DNA of 64,000 nucleotides, taken from Erigeron canadensis (lineage: Eukaryota; Streptophyta; Magnoliopsida; Asterales; Asteraceae). The DNA lies in assembly GCF_010389155.1 (NCBI RefSeq), contig NC_057762.1:30688055-30752054 (forward strand). The letters run 5' to 3'. The translations under genes were made by a program, and so were the position numbers. Shown in pieces: positions 23,246-36,380 of this stretch. Positions within the stretch are counted from its first letter, which is position 1; the number at the start of each line of letters is the position of its first letter. The notes under the pieces were generated by a model. That model did no database searches. It was not told where the DNA came from and saw only the letters and a list, made by a program, of their open reading frames with translations.

Positions 23246-26200
23246 TCAGCTACTTAAGACTTCAATATTGCTAGCTCTAGATGTATAAGTATAACAAGTC
23301 AACAATGATAATAAGGATAGAATAGGACCCGCGACAATTGCCATCTTCCCCGAATGCTGCAGCCAGTTCTTAAAGTTCCTGAATTTCTGTGACACGTAGA
23401 TTTTCTGTTTAGCTTGTTTTGACACAAAATGGGCGTGACGTGGTTTGTCGACCTCGTCTGACTCTGCAAGGTCAACGTCATGAATGTTGCTGCCGTTGGC
23501 ATCATGGCATGGCCTCTTATTTTTCTTCTTTTTTAACCGCTTTAACCTTGCCTGCACAAATTTAAGATTAGTAAAAACCTTATCCATTTTGACTAGTTAC
23601 CCAACAATATGCAGAAACACCATACCCGATATACATTGATATGTATATTATATGGATCATATCTACATTATTTGATATGTTGCAATAGGTGCATTTACAT
23701 GTGCCTATATATACAACATTAGAACAGAAAAAATGAAATAGGTAAGTTACATACAAGTCTTATTCCAATCATGCTGCTCCTTTGACTTAGTGTGTCCATG
23801 TTAGTCTCAATTGTTACTAGATATTTTTATGATTGTCTTATACTCTTTTAAGATATTAAGCATAATTTTATATATGTTAGACTATGTTTTAGACTTTTAT
23901 AAATTGTGAGTTTCTTTTTTGGTATCGATACAGGTGAGTTCATGGTCAATAATTAGGGAACAAGGTCAACACCACATGGTAGACACTAGAAGTTGCGGTT
24001 TACTGTTTATCTCAAATGGGTCAAAATGGTTAAGCTAAACGATTACCGTTATAATAGTTAAAAACATACCTTCTCTTTCCGCATAGCTTCCTTCTGATCT
24101 CGTTGGTCAGCATTTTGTTCATTGATCTTCTCCATGGTCTTTTCCACTTGCATAATTTCATTTAGTTGACTTTGCTCTTTCAACTTGGTCTCAGTCTCTT
24201 CTGTCTTTAGTTCATCTGCTTTCCTTGATTCGTCGATATTTTCCATCTCTTGATTGTCCATCATCTCAGCAGAATTAACAGGTTTCTTGGTTTTCATCAT
24301 TTGAATATTTTCCTCTGCTTCCTCCTTAGTTTGAGCATATGAGTGCTTTTCTTCAACAGGAATTGACTTGCCAACAACTTGTATATCCTGTTTCTCACTT
24401 GCGAACATGCCAAGCTCTTTATTGGTCTTTAATTCGTACATCAGCTCTTCCACCTAATGTAAATAGTAACAAGTTAATCTCAAAGCATTTAACAAAACAG
24501 ATTACATGGGACAAGAAGACATCACATATACAATATTTTGCTTATCCGAATTTGCCCCAAAAGGACTATCACTCTATCAGACTTGTTGAGAATATATTTG
24601 AACAAGTTCCCTTATTATATATAGATAAAAAAAAAGATTAAAATACCTCATCGTCTAAACGATTCTTCAAACTATTTAGCTGCCAAAATGCTTGCTGGTG
24701 GATTGCTTCTGCAGCTATGAATTGGGCTGTTAGGACTTTTTCCATTGTAGAATCCTCCCGATAGCTTTTACTTGTAGCTTTAGTAACCAATTCAGCTTTT
24801 GAGACATCCTCCTTTAAGGTTTTCAGTTCCTTATTCAAACTCTGCATACCATAAAAAACATGTTAAGGTTGAGTCTTCAAATCATAACTATATTTATATA
24901 GAAGAACAATGTGAGCACTTATGTATATATACCTTAAGGACCTCATGTATACGATCTTTAATGTGTAACGCTTGTTGAACTTCATCATAGCTTGCCATAT
25001 ATGAAGATAATTGATCACGAATGTCGTTCAACTGCTTTTTTATATGAACGAATGCTTTTTCATCAGTTGAATGCTTCACTTCAAATATCTGCTTCAAAAC
25101 AAAAGCTCACTTTTAGCTACAATATCTAACTATATATCTGTGGTAGAAATTTGGCGCACGATAATAAACTAAAAGTAAGTTAAATCATACCTTGTTGTCA
25201 ACCTCTCCTGCTGAAGTAGCTCTTTTAAGATTCTTGATGACACGTTGAACATAGTCTATTTCGTGTCGCTTTGATTTAACCATTTTCTTTGCAGCACTTA
25301 TCTTCATGTTTGCAACATTGACTCCCTCGTTTTTACGAGCTCTCAAACTTTCCTGCTCAACAAAATATCAACTTAATCATATGAACAAATGAAAGCTCTA
25401 AATTTATGCTAAAATGTGAACTGCATTTTACTGCAGTTTTTTACCTTCATCTTTTCAACTTTATCTGATATTGCATCTCTTAACTTTGTTTTCTCATCAA
25501 GTTGAATTCGGGCTTTTTTAATCTGCTCATTGAGCTTTTCAATCTCAAAACTTGGAACCACTTTGAGTGCATTATAATAAATAACCACAAGATCGCCGAC
25601 CCATTGAATTGCATCACCAACTCCTTGACCATCGAGTTGTGCTAAATTTGTAAGAGTTACATCAAGATTATTGTTGTTGCTTGTGGCGTCACATTTGGGC
25701 GTTTCAATCACCTCATGACTCGAGTCTTCCACCACAATATCCGTGTCACTAACCCTTTCATCTTCAAATCCTGCGACCATATCATCTTCTTCAAGTATCC
25801 CACAAGTATTTACTTTCTCATTTTCTAGTAAATTTATAACAATCATGTCATGATTGTTGTTGCTTATGACAACACGTTTTTTAGGCGTTTCAATCACCTC
25901 ATGACTCGAGTCTTCCACCATAGTATTCGTGTCACAAAACTTTTCACCGTCCTTGAATTCTACGGCCGCATCCTCAGTTGGAGCATCACTAGCCTTATCA
26001 TCTTCAATTATCTCACAAGTCACTTTTTCGTCTTCTTTGTTTTCACCACATAGTGGTTCTGTCTCTTGGTTTAGATCTCCCAACCCGATATTTGTATCAT
26101 CATCATTATCACCGAATGATCCAAACTTAATATTGAGTTTTGGGCAAACATATTCAGGAGGGAAGATAAATGTACTTTTCCCAAGTGATCCAAACTCGAT

Positions 26201-26875
26201 TTCAATTTCAGGGCAGACAAACGTAGGAGGAAAGATTACCCTGCTCGGATACTGATCATTAACAAGAACCTCCTTACCTTGATCATCATCGGTTTCCATC
26301 TGTTCATAATCATCCGTACCTTCTCCATTCTCGTCTACTTCAAGATTTTCAACACTTCCCTCTAGTTCAATGTTTGATTGAGTTGCATGATCAACAACGA
26401 CTTCATCAACGATCGAGACCTTGTTGATTGGCATAACGCATGAAATATCCCCCAAGACCACAATCCAAGACTCCATATCATTACTATTATGATCATCAAT
26501 TACCCTACTCGGATACTGATCATTAACAAGAACCTCCTTACCTTGATCATCAGTTTCCATCTGTTCATAATCATCCGTACTTTCTCCATTCGCGTCTACT
26601 TCAAGATTTTCAACACTTCCCTCTAGTTCAATGTTTCTTTGAGTTGCATCAACACGCGAGACCTTGTTGATTGGTAGAGGGCACGAAATATCCCCCACGA
26701 CCACAATCCAAGACTTATGACTTTCAACACACGATTTATTTTTATTTTCGATCATTGTTTCTGAATTCTCCTCTGATACCTTTGTCTTCTCATTATCTTT
26801 CTGATCAACAGGAGGAGGCGCGACAACGTTGCGGTAGTTAGTACCCCCTATCCCGGGGTATGCAACGATCTCCAT
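23246..26875 (-). CDS. Proton pump interactor-like coiled-coil protein, copy B, with C-terminal hydrophobic tail
   Basis: Six coding exons: 25445-26875, 25191-25352, 24933-25088, 24647-24841, 24070-24453 and 23246-23551. All introns are phase 0 with GT-AG ends, giving 877 residues. The start at 26875 aligns with that of copy A and lies just after the acceptor of a leader intron. Order of parts: acidic low-complexity half with two copies of 'SWIVV' (W56, W137) and two PP-x-[FY]-VCP motifs; PPI-type coiled coil across the end of exon 1 to exon 4 ('DEVQQAL', 'ELKTLKEDVSKAELVTKA'); Glu/Lys-rich exon 5; basic 'ARLKRLKKKKNKR'; and a single hydrophobic segment at about 846-862 near the C-terminus. 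That is the layout of PPI1, a C-terminally membrane-anchored H+-ATPase interactor. Exon 5 is 120 bases shorter than in copy A. The family call is confident; the partner and location are inferred from the family. Confidence 0.85.
26236..26720 (-). repeat. Internal tandem duplication in exon 1 of gene B
   Basis: A block of about 243 bp occurs twice in frame. Each copy encodes 'SWIVV-GDISC', 'ELEGSVENLEVD' and 'GKEVLVNDQYPSRV'. Copy A has a single block. The two copies differ at several residues. Confidence 0.85.
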
Positions 26876-28252
26876 TCTTGAAAGATCGAGCACAATTTCT
26901 ACACAATTTCTACAAGTTAATGATGAAACAAAGATTTTATTCAAAATAGTACTTACACCAAATATGTACATGTAACATGTTCAAGTAAATAAAGAATGTA
27001 ATAAAATAAAATCTTAGTATATATAACTAATAATGTATGCATATTTTCTTACAGAGAAAGTATATACTGAAGTATTCGTTATTGATCAACTTATTAAATT
27101 GTTCGTGAAGTTTTTCTTCTTATGATATATGAATTTTAAGAGTTAATTTATGATTATATATAGGTATTACGAGTAATATATAACTAATTTGATCAAGATG
27201 AGGATAAGGAAATTAATATGATATGATAGAGTTAGAGTGGAATACGAATTTATCGTTATTTTAATTTATTTGTGTAGTTAAAATCTTTCTTATCCGATTC
27301 TTATAAATTTAATACAAAGTGTATAACTATAAGTCTATAACTATAAATCATAAAAAAAAAAAAAAGTCAAACAATTAGTCAATTACAGACTTCAAGTAAT
27401 TGGACTGAAGTCCAGTGGGCCTCGTTTACTATACCATCGTATCGTTTGGCATATACCACGTAGAATGTAGATTAGTAAAATGTCACACGTTATATCTTAA
27501 TTAGTCATGGTCAAGTATTGAGAACGCAAAGAATAAAACGTGACTAATTTGATGGGATTTTTTTTTTGTTTATAAATAATATAATGCTATTTTTCATTAA
27601 CAAATAGAATAGTCTAGGACTTCGCATTTTTCATTTATAAATCCCTTTGGGACTTCAATTTGAGGAGTATCAAGTTTAAATCTTAGTTAACCATGTTTTT
27701 TTTTTTAATATACATTGTCGTATCTTTGATGGACTATCAGGGGTTTTCTTTCTTATTAGGTATTGGATAAGAGGGTTTTCTAGCGTGAACCCAATTAAGA
27801 CAGCATAATCTAAATCATTCATTGTGATATTCGATCTGCACCGTTTAAAAAAATTTAATTAATTACATGAAACTACGATCGGAAACCAATTGACTAGCAA
27901 TGGATGCCATGAGTAATGGAGGCTCTCGATGACAAATCACAATAGTAAAATAGTGATGTGATATGATAAACGTCATTTTGTTTTTTTTTTTTGAGCCGAG
28001 ATTAAATCTCTTGCACTAAGATTTGTTGGTAAACGTGGTTGTTAATTTATAGCTACCTATTTAATCAAGTTGAATATGCAAACAAATATGATCGGTGATT
28101 TGATGAGACTATGAGCGTTGAACTTGAAATTGGAAGTGAGTGAAGTGAGTTAATGTAGTCTTCTTTTTATTTGTTTTGAATATTCAACAAATATGATCGG
28201 TGATTGGGGTATAAATGAGTCAAGCTACTTGTGAGTTACACAAGTTTGACTT
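26876..28252. other. Leader intron and upstream region of gene B, then gene-free DNA
   Basis: The acceptor 'taacttgtag' precedes the ATG by about 40 bases. A donor 'ctctgtaagaaaat' on the minus strand near 27,053 aligns with that of gene A. Beyond about 27,060 the sequence is collinear with unit 1 but lacks the roughly 440-base insert of 11,610-12,051. No other exon is seen. Confidence 0.5.
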
Positions 28253-28255
28253 TTA

Positions 28256-28522
28256 GGCCTCTCCTTATAAGGAACTACTTCTAACATTATTCATCACTTT
28301 TAGACACCCCAAGAACACCTCATCCTTATAACCCCTCTTCTTCTCCTATTTTTCCACTCACATCATCTTTTCGGGCCCCACTTTTCTTCACAAAACGCAC
28401 TTCTAATATTGGAAGTAACCTCCGGACGCACTCCAAGACGCAGCCCCTGCTACTAGCTTCCTCCGGTTTGATCGCGTCGGAAGTGGCTGGACGCACCAAT
28501 TGAAAGTCTATAAGGAGCGGCC
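28256..28522. mobile_element. Tourist-type MITE (PIF/Harbinger) with TTA target duplication
   Basis: Left terminus 'ggcctctccttata', right terminus the inverse complement of 'ggccgctccttata' (13 of 14 matched), flanked by TTA on each side. Unit 1 carries the empty site 'gactcttaaaa' near 12,780, so the insertion is directly demonstrated and postdates the duplication. It is 267 bp and non-coding. Confidence 0.85.
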
Positions 28523-28525
28523 TTA

Positions 28526-29650
28526 AAAGATCTAAACTAACGGCCCAAGTCTAAATTATCTTGAGTTGAGTTTGAGCTTGATTTGTAGCCCAACTTATTG
28601 TGTACAATACTACAATCTAGTTTTTCATATTAAGGTAAGATCAAGTAAAAAGAATGGTAATTAAATGTTTTAAAATAAGTAATGTTTTCTATTAATATAG
28701 TTTTTACTAACTATAACTATGCAACATACAGTGTGGTGTTTGATGTATGACAGCATCAACGTCCAGTATGAAAGACCGTGATGCTCAATGTAAAGCGATT
28801 AGGCTTAATGCGACGTCCACAAGTCATTTGACATAATCTTCTACGTTATGTTTAGCACATACGTATATATCAGATAACGGAGCCCATGCTCATTCTAGTG
28901 GTACAATGATAACAAATTGGATATTTTAGTATAATTAGATTAACTTGTTTGATCATTATCGTCATATAAATTTGAAGGTGCGGAGTGCATGCATATTTGA
29001 ATTTATTATGACCTTCGGGGCTAAAGGACGGGGTCTAGGGTGACACCCCTAGGAGTGGGATCCAAAGGGCGGCCATTTAAGCAATTAATGGGCCAAAAAT
29101 GTACGGACGTTCATGGCCTCACAATTTTTCTTTGTGGTATATTTTAATTTTATTATGGTTATTCTCTCAAACACACACATATTGAAAGTTTTTGATCAAG
29201 CTTTGATTGCATCAGATCGAATATTTTGTGATGAACCATGCATTAAATTGGATATTTTGTGAAGGATTTTCGTTTGCCTATTGACCCGGCCCAATGGGAG
29301 GTCCGAAAGATATATTGAAGATTTTATAGTTCTATGTAGCATTCATTTAAAAAGATCAAAATATTAAGTTCTAGCTAGACACTACAGAAAAAGTTTTGTT
29401 GTGTTAGCTTGATCGATAGCTTGATCAAGTATCTTATGTTTTGGGTCGTACTAAAAGTTCAAAATCACCTGGCAAATGCACCATAAATTAACCTATTCAA
29501 TTATGCTCATTATGTATATACACGTAATAATCATGAGTCTCAAAAAACCTTCTAATCATTCAACCCTATAAATATAATAACAAGTCTTGTTCCAAAGTGT
29601 TATTCAAACTATATATGGTGTACGTAATAACCCGAAGTTAATATACTAGA
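28526..29650. other. Gene-free interval shared with unit 1
   Basis: Collinear with unit 1. A unit-2-only segment of about 165 bases near 28,752-28,915 is unidentified. The roughly 1.5 kb unit-1 insertion is absent here, the junction being near 29,260. Confidence 0.45.
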
Positions 29651-29658
29651 CCACCAAC

Positions 29659-30423
29659 CAGGGCCGGCCATCTCATGGCTCAAGAGGTGCTTGAGAGTCG
29701 GGCCCACTTTTTTGGGCCCACAATTTTTAAAAACAATTTTATGTATATACATTTTTTAGTATGAAATCGGTGCATATATGAATACGTGAGGCTGTTTCAG
29801 TGAAACAAAATTGAGCCATGTACTTTAAGCCTCACATATATATATATTTTTTTAGCTCTTTGTTTCCAACTATCTCCAATTGGTCATATATAAAAGATTA
29901 AAATCAATTAAACATCTCTAGTCTTTGACAAATTTGGTGCCGCCATACGCATACTCAATTACTCATGTCCCATCCTTGTAGGAGTTGCAGCCTTGTCTCA
30001 CCTTTTTATTTAAAAGGTATTTAATTTAATATTTAATTGTTTATTGATTTAAAGGAATAGCTTAGTTAGATTTTATTGTTTATATTTATAGAGCTTATTG
30101 TTATTGTTACACTTTATTAATATTTTAATAAATATTATGAATAGCTTAGCAATGATTTCTATTGAGAGTGATATACTGGAGGGTATGGATTACAATGTAT
30201 TGATCGAGAACTTTGCTTCAAAAAATACAAGGAGAGCTGCACGATTTACTTAATATATAAACTAGGTTTTATTTTATTTTCAAACTTTGTTTTTGTAGTC
30301 GAAAACGTTTATCGTCGTAATACTATGCTATTATATTTTAACACTGACTCGTTATATTAGAGGTCCACTTTTTATTTTCGAGCCAGACCCCGAATTTTTT
30401 TTACAATCTCGAAGACGACACTG
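29659..30423 (+). mobile_element. hAT-type transposon, deleted, with 8-bp target duplication
   Basis: The element starts 'cagggccggcc' and ends 'cgacactg', imperfect CAGNG ends. It is flanked on both sides by 'ccaccaac' (29,651-29,658 and 30,424-30,431), the 8-bp duplication expected of hAT. At 30,137-30,253 a short frame reads 'LAMISIESDILEGMDYNVLI' then ENFASKN and a stop, resembling the C-terminal dimerisation region of hAT transposases. The rest of the transposase is deleted. Confidence 0.8.
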
Positions 30424-30713
30424 CCACCAACCCTATGTTTTGGCTGTGCTCATTATTGAGTTATTTAACACAAGGATCGAATTCACTTTACTGTTCTTCC
30501 AACTTCAAATATCGTTTACAAAAGAATATTAACAATATGGGCAACAGGGCAAGTTCCAGCCCAAAGGCCAAAAGTACTAATTAATATGTCTTCAAAATTG
30601 ACTATTAAAAGTTACCAAACTACATTCAATCTTAACAAAGCCCAAAACCATGATTTCGATCAGTTAGAAAAGTGCAAGATAAGCCAAGAGCAAGGAGCTC
30701 AAGAAAACCGAAT

Positions 30714-31264
30714 ATGCTCCCTATACTCTGAGTACAAAATTTCCGGGATCAAGAAACTAGCAAACAAATATGCTCGGCTGGACTCTTTTCTCGTATACCC
30801 GGAAAATTGAATTTCGGTACAACTCCGCTTGCTGCAAAGCCTTTATTTCTCGTCCAAACACTCCAGATCTGCACTTCCCTTTACTCCATAGGGCCGAAGC
30901 CTTATTAAGTTAAGAATTAAGAAGGGCTTTTTTTTATAGAGAGAGAGTCAGGGGCGATCTATATTGCTTACCACAGCTTTATTCCCGACTTGAAATCCAT
31001 AACGGACTTTAAGAGAGGATGAACATTCCCGTTCTATAGGTAGCACTGCCCCTATTAGAGAAGGGTGAGGGCCCACTTCCGTACTTCTGATCTGCTAGCA
31101 CTGTGAATTACCTTAGACCTACGCAGCAGGAACGAGATGGAGCACCTACTCTACTGGTCGTCTGCTCTCTCGAGGTCGTCCTTATATAGGTACAAAAAGG
31201 ACATTACGGGATATCTCCAAAATTCGATGTACTTCGTGCAGGACACATCTCATGTTTGCCGAAT
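30714..31264. other. Insert, left end, no gene recognised
   Basis: Higher GC than the nuclear flanks, with purine runs and tetranucleotide-like repeats as in plant mitochondrial spacers. The open frame crossing the junction (30,586-30,810) is an accidental fusion. Confidence 0.5.
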
Positions 31265-32045
31265 CTAAAAACCATCGCCTTTGCATCCAAACACTTCACG
31301 GCGGCTATGATCGGATCCCAGTGTTGGTTCGCTTTTTACTTTATCCTCCACGAAATCTTCTGATCTCCTGTTCTCAATGATGTTAAGCAGCTCCTGATCG
31401 CAGCAATCATGCCTTCGAAGGTACGTTTTTTTCATTCGGGGTCTTACCTTGGGGATAGACGATGGACCCGCCATTCGACATGATGCAGCATTTTGAAAGA
31501 AAATTCCATCAAATCAAAGGAGTTGACATTTCTGACATCTCTTGACACCCTTACTTTTAATAGGGGGCCTTGCCTCATGATTTTCTTGGCAAGCATTTGG
31601 CTGTTGACGTGTCCTCCGCACCCACTTGAATGAGCTTGTTCAACAATGCTCCTTATTTCGGGCGAGTGACCTTTTGTAAAGGACATCTCCCAAGATCACA
31701 AATCGTCGGGAAAGTTCCCTCCGGGCTCTCCTCTGACCACGAGTGGCGTACTCCGGTATGAACCCGTCTTGAGGTAATTGTAGAAAGAATAATACCATGG
31801 TTCCCATCGTCCTCGTAATCTTCCTCGTCTTGACTGGTGATAGTTCATCATGTTCCAACTCCCGATAGTCTTCATCCAAGAAGATAAATGAGTCCCGTTC
31901 GGCAGAAGGGATCTCTGTGGCTCGGATGTCGATGACAAGCGACTCTGTGCTTCGGTGTACTAGCATGTGTACTAGAGCGGCTGAGTATGAATTCCATAAG
32001 GGCTGGCGAGTCAGCCAAGCTATTTTATATTCTCGGAACATGGGT
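31265..32045 (-). pseudogene. Ty3/gypsy retrotransposon pol relic (RNase H-integrase junction)
   Basis: On the minus strand, successive frames encode 'SLVIDIRATEIPSAERDSFI', then 'FVILGDVLYKRSL', then 'AHSSGCGGHVNSQMLAKKI'. These match the spacer before, and the H-x-H-type zinc-binding start of, gypsy integrases. Frameshifts separate the blocks. The protease, RT and integrase core are missing. Confidence 0.7.
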
Positions 32046-35000
32046 GAAGGTGATCTCCCTAAAGCGCTTGATCAGGTCAATGCCAAGTTCTTGGTACGAT
32101 ATGAGTTGGGTCTCTTTGGTCTTCCATTCTCCTATACCTCTCTCTATAAAAAAAGCCTTTCCCCTTTTCATAATACCCACGGTAAGCATCCCGTTAGCTC
32201 TTCATATTTCCTAGGCCATCTATCCCCACTATCTCCGAATTCTGTAAGCCGTAAGAAGTCCGTAAAATGTGAATAAAGTCCTCACGCGAAAGTTCATCGC
32301 CTTCGCTTATCTTGTTTTTTAAGGTCAGTTCTTGTATGATGTCGACGAAGGTCTCATGTTCACGATTATTATTCTTGCAAAACTCGGAAAGTATTAAAGC
32401 ACATTTATTCCTCAAGCTGTCGATTGTGTCAGTCGGAAGTGCATACGGCAGATCAGCTTCCTCTACCTAGGTACGGATTGGATGCTCCTCCTGCTCGGGC
32501 GGGACTCTCAGACGGCTATGATCGGACAATAGAGTATGTAAGATATAGCTCGTGCCTCTTAGGCTTAACAAGATGGGGTTCGGATGAAAACGGATCTCGC
32601 TAATCCAGTCTATTCTATTTTTCATAGACTGATGTTGGACTAGCTGACTCCCTAAGCTTTGCCGTATTGCATTAGAAAATGGGGAATTCCGTCGTCTTTG
32701 GTATGCGAACTTCAAGCTGCTACTGCTCCGATAGCTGCTTTAAAGGTTGCTTAGCCGGTATCTGACTGAACTAGCTGGTTTAGATTTCATTAGTTGAAAG
32801 TCTCGCACTATTTACACTATTTCAACAAAGACTGTGTAAAATGGATATTATATAAGGGAAGGATTGACCTGTTAGTTGACTTCTCAATTGAGAAAAAATT
32901 GGAATGCAACTGGCAATGCTCTCTTCGGTTTTCATCCGGTTGGCAATCCTCTCTTCGGTCCTAGCTGAGTTTCTGTCTTAGCTTTACGGCAAAGGGATAG
33001 GCTTAGCCTATTGAATGGGGAGAGCTAGGCTGCATTCGGGGTAAAAGGCTACTTTCAGATCTCTTTCCCTGTAGTCGTACTATGACTTTCTGCGGGATTG
33101 AACTCTAGTTGTACTATTCGATATCATCTAGCAAAGAAGTCAGCTATGGGCAAGACTTGGGGCGGGCCACCAAAGTTTAGTTAGAGCTCAAGAGAATCGC
33201 TTCACGCCTTGCTTGCAAGAGCTAGACAGCAAAACAATTCCTAGCCAACATTGCTTTCGAAATAGCTTAATTTCAGGGAACATCTACTTTCGAATTTTCT
33301 ATAGTGAAAGCCTTTTTTCCAGACAAAGACCCCACTCATAGGGTGAAGGCAGCCTGGAGAATAGCTCCTAGCCTTATTCTAAGAAGGCGCATGCCATCAA
33401 ACGAAAGGAAGGGCCCAAACCATTAGAGAGCATATGTTTCCAATAGCAAGAGTCAGTCCAAGCAGCGGAACACGTTACCCATTTCAACTAGGGAAGTTTC
33501 CAAACTAAAATTCGAAATGAGATCTTCCATCTTGATTAGCATGGTAGGTAGGCATGAAAGATGAGGCAAAGAATGTTCCGCATCTACCCGGCCAGAAGCT
33601 TTCAAGACAGGCAAAGGTAAGGGGAAAAACAGTTAATAATGACTTTGCTAGGAGTTAGGACCTTTCATCCAATACATGTCAGGGATTTTTATCCCAATAG
33701 AATGCTATTTTACCTAGGTCAAAACCACGTTAAGGATACCTTTATACCCTTTCGATTATAGGCTTAAAGCATGAGGGTGGACCCTTTTTTTAGCTTGCCT
33801 ATAGCAAGAGAAGGATGACCCGCATGTGGGTGAAAAGCCTCTCTAATAGCGGAGAGTGATAGTACGATGGATAGGTCCCTTCAGAGGTTCTGGCTGGTAT
33901 TGCTGCTATAAGTCCGTTCGGGGAGTCCGTGGCATAAACAAAGAAGGATTTGAGTCTGAGAAAGACTGTTTCCCCATTTTCATACGAATAGTGAGAAATC
34001 TCAGAGTTTATCCAGTTGGGGCATAGAAAGAAGACCTGAACTCGGTGTTTCCTCAATCTGAATAGATCAATCTGGATTATAGGCCAGAAAGCCCGGAACC
34101 TGCAAGTGGAAGCCTGCTGCCAAAGAGAATGTTAGTGAGTCTTAGCCATGATCAGACGTGTCAAAGACGAGAAAGAAGAAAGAGGAAAATGAGACATTCA
34201 ATCATGATTTAGCGGGGGCAGTTAGACGATGCAAGGTATGCTTCAGAAGGCCTAGTTCAATCTGAGAGGTTTCCCATGCTCTCGCTCCTTAGAAAGATTA
34301 GGTGATAGGATAGGCCGACCTTTTGTTAGAAAGAGCCGGGTGACCCCCTTATCAATCTGCTTTCGCCGCTAGCCTCTCCTTTGCGGGTTCCCATGCCTTG
34401 AAGAGGTTAGAGAGGGATATAATATAAAATCCGGATTGAAAGATAGGCATAGATAGTCTAATCAAGAGGATTAGGCATGAGCATACAAAATCAGTCAAAT
34501 ATGAGAAAGAGAGATACGAAATCCGGATCAAAAAGAGAGATATATCAGAAATCCGGTATGGAATGATAGATCAATCTGAAAGATGAGGTATGAATGCTAG
34601 AAGGCAGGGATAGGTATTCAACCAGAAACCTGAACCCTTTAAGTCGTTCCTTTTATGGGTAAGTCAAGTTCAGTTAGAAAGTCCTTCCCTCTCTGCTCAT
34701 CCTTCCCCGTTCCTAGCTTAGCTCTCACTATTGAAGCTCGTACGCAATGAGCCTCTCACGTTTCACTGAGATTGCTGCTTAGTCCTTCTCAAAAGCCTAA
34801 TTCGTTCGCCTATGAATAGTCAGAAAAGTCTAATTCTTTCACCTATAGGTAGCCAAAATCCCGGAAAAAAGGAACTTGATGATGTTCTTCTCCCCTCGTG
34901 GTTTCTATCTATAGATCCTAGACGGCGGAGACCATCTAGCTATTCATTAAGAAATGCCTGAAATGCTTGCTTTATTGGTTGGCAGCTTGGTTATAGTCGT

Positions 35001-36380
35001 TATGAAGAATGAAGGAGCACTGCTGCACTTCCACGACATGGGAAAGGATCATGGGATGAGGAAAAGAAAGAAAAGGTGCAAGGTGAGGAGATATCGAGAG
35101 GTAGAATAGGTGAAATGAGTTCAAAGGAATTAGTTAAGACACGCTTCTTTAGCACAGGCCACAGAGTGAAGTTGGAAGGTTCAATGAACTACGCGAAGGG
35201 CAAATCTTGGGCGCTATTGTTGTCTATATACAAGTGGCGTAGGCGAAGCTGTGGCGACTCGTGGAGTAGACAGCGAGCTCCGCTTGAACAGAAAGCAGCA
35301 AGCTGCAAGCACTACTCCAAAAGCAGTGAGCTCCGCAACAAAAGCGAAGCGAGCCGCGGTAGCCTATTAAGTTTTTCAGCTGCATCGTACCGTACTATGG
35401 GAGGGGTCCGTACCTCCTTTAGATAGAGCCCCCCTGCTCCTAATGTAGAGCTAGAACTACTGCTACCGTGGAATCCGCGGTCACACATAAGTATCTTGCC
35501 TTCCAAAAAAAGCGGCTGCTAATTAGCACTAATGCTAATGGGGACCATCGATCAAGAAGGACTTCGGAGACTGCAATCGAATTGATCAAAAAATAGAAAT
35601 AGGGCCAACTCTTCTAGTTGCGCCTCTAACCTTACTACGCTACCCTGAAAAAAGGTCGAATTCAGCAGGACTGCAGGCACGAAATGCCGATCAAATCCGT
35701 TAAAGGAAGCCTAATCAAAGCGGGCAAACAAGAAGATCTGGCTGAGTTGATGATGGACCGGATCTCGAAAGGCGAGAGGCTTTCATAAAGACGTATGATA
35801 AACGGAGGGTCGAGAGAGGCTTATTGCACGATCCGCCCAACCCAGCTAAGCTAATAAATGCTGCATAAGATAAGAGAGTGGGAGGCCGGCCCCCGCCCAT
35901 CTGGAGGTGCACACCCATTATTGAACATATACAAAGGGCTAAAGAGAGAAGTCCATGGAGAACTACCAAATCCAATGACTTTTATTTGTTCGTACCATTC
36001 TGTCATCAATCACTGCTGGGTCGGTTGGTGAGTCACCCAAAAAAAGCATCGAGAAAGGTCAAGCATATATGTTTTATGAAATGATCAGTGGTTTCATTTA
36101 TGCTATGCCCTGCATCGTGTTCGTCTGTGTTTATTGAGCTTTCAGCGCCATGCGCTTTGCTTCGCTTTATAAAAGAGAGAGAGAGCCTTGTCTTGAGAGT
36201 GAAAAGAAAGGGCAAGCGATAGAAAGGATAGTCCCTCGCGCGTTCGCGAGAACTACTAGAAAATGGTGAGATCATTAAATCATTAGTGAAAGAAGGACCA
36301 ACGACGATCCTATCCTAAAGGAGAAGAAGGAGTAGGAGGAGTCAGTTTTCTTTGAAGATCGAGGAATCAATCTCCCAATT
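32046..36380. other. Mitochondrial-type spacer in the insert
   Basis: No mitochondrial gene, tRNA or group II intron core was recognised on either strand. Several open frames of 60-120 codons (such as 32,467-32,715 and 35,076-35,426) have no recognisable domain; such chimaeric frames are common in plant mitochondrial spacer. Confidence 0.5.

Noticed and set aside
30586..30810. 74-codon frame crossing the left edge of the insert
   Set aside because: Accidental fusion of D2 antisense sequence with the insert.
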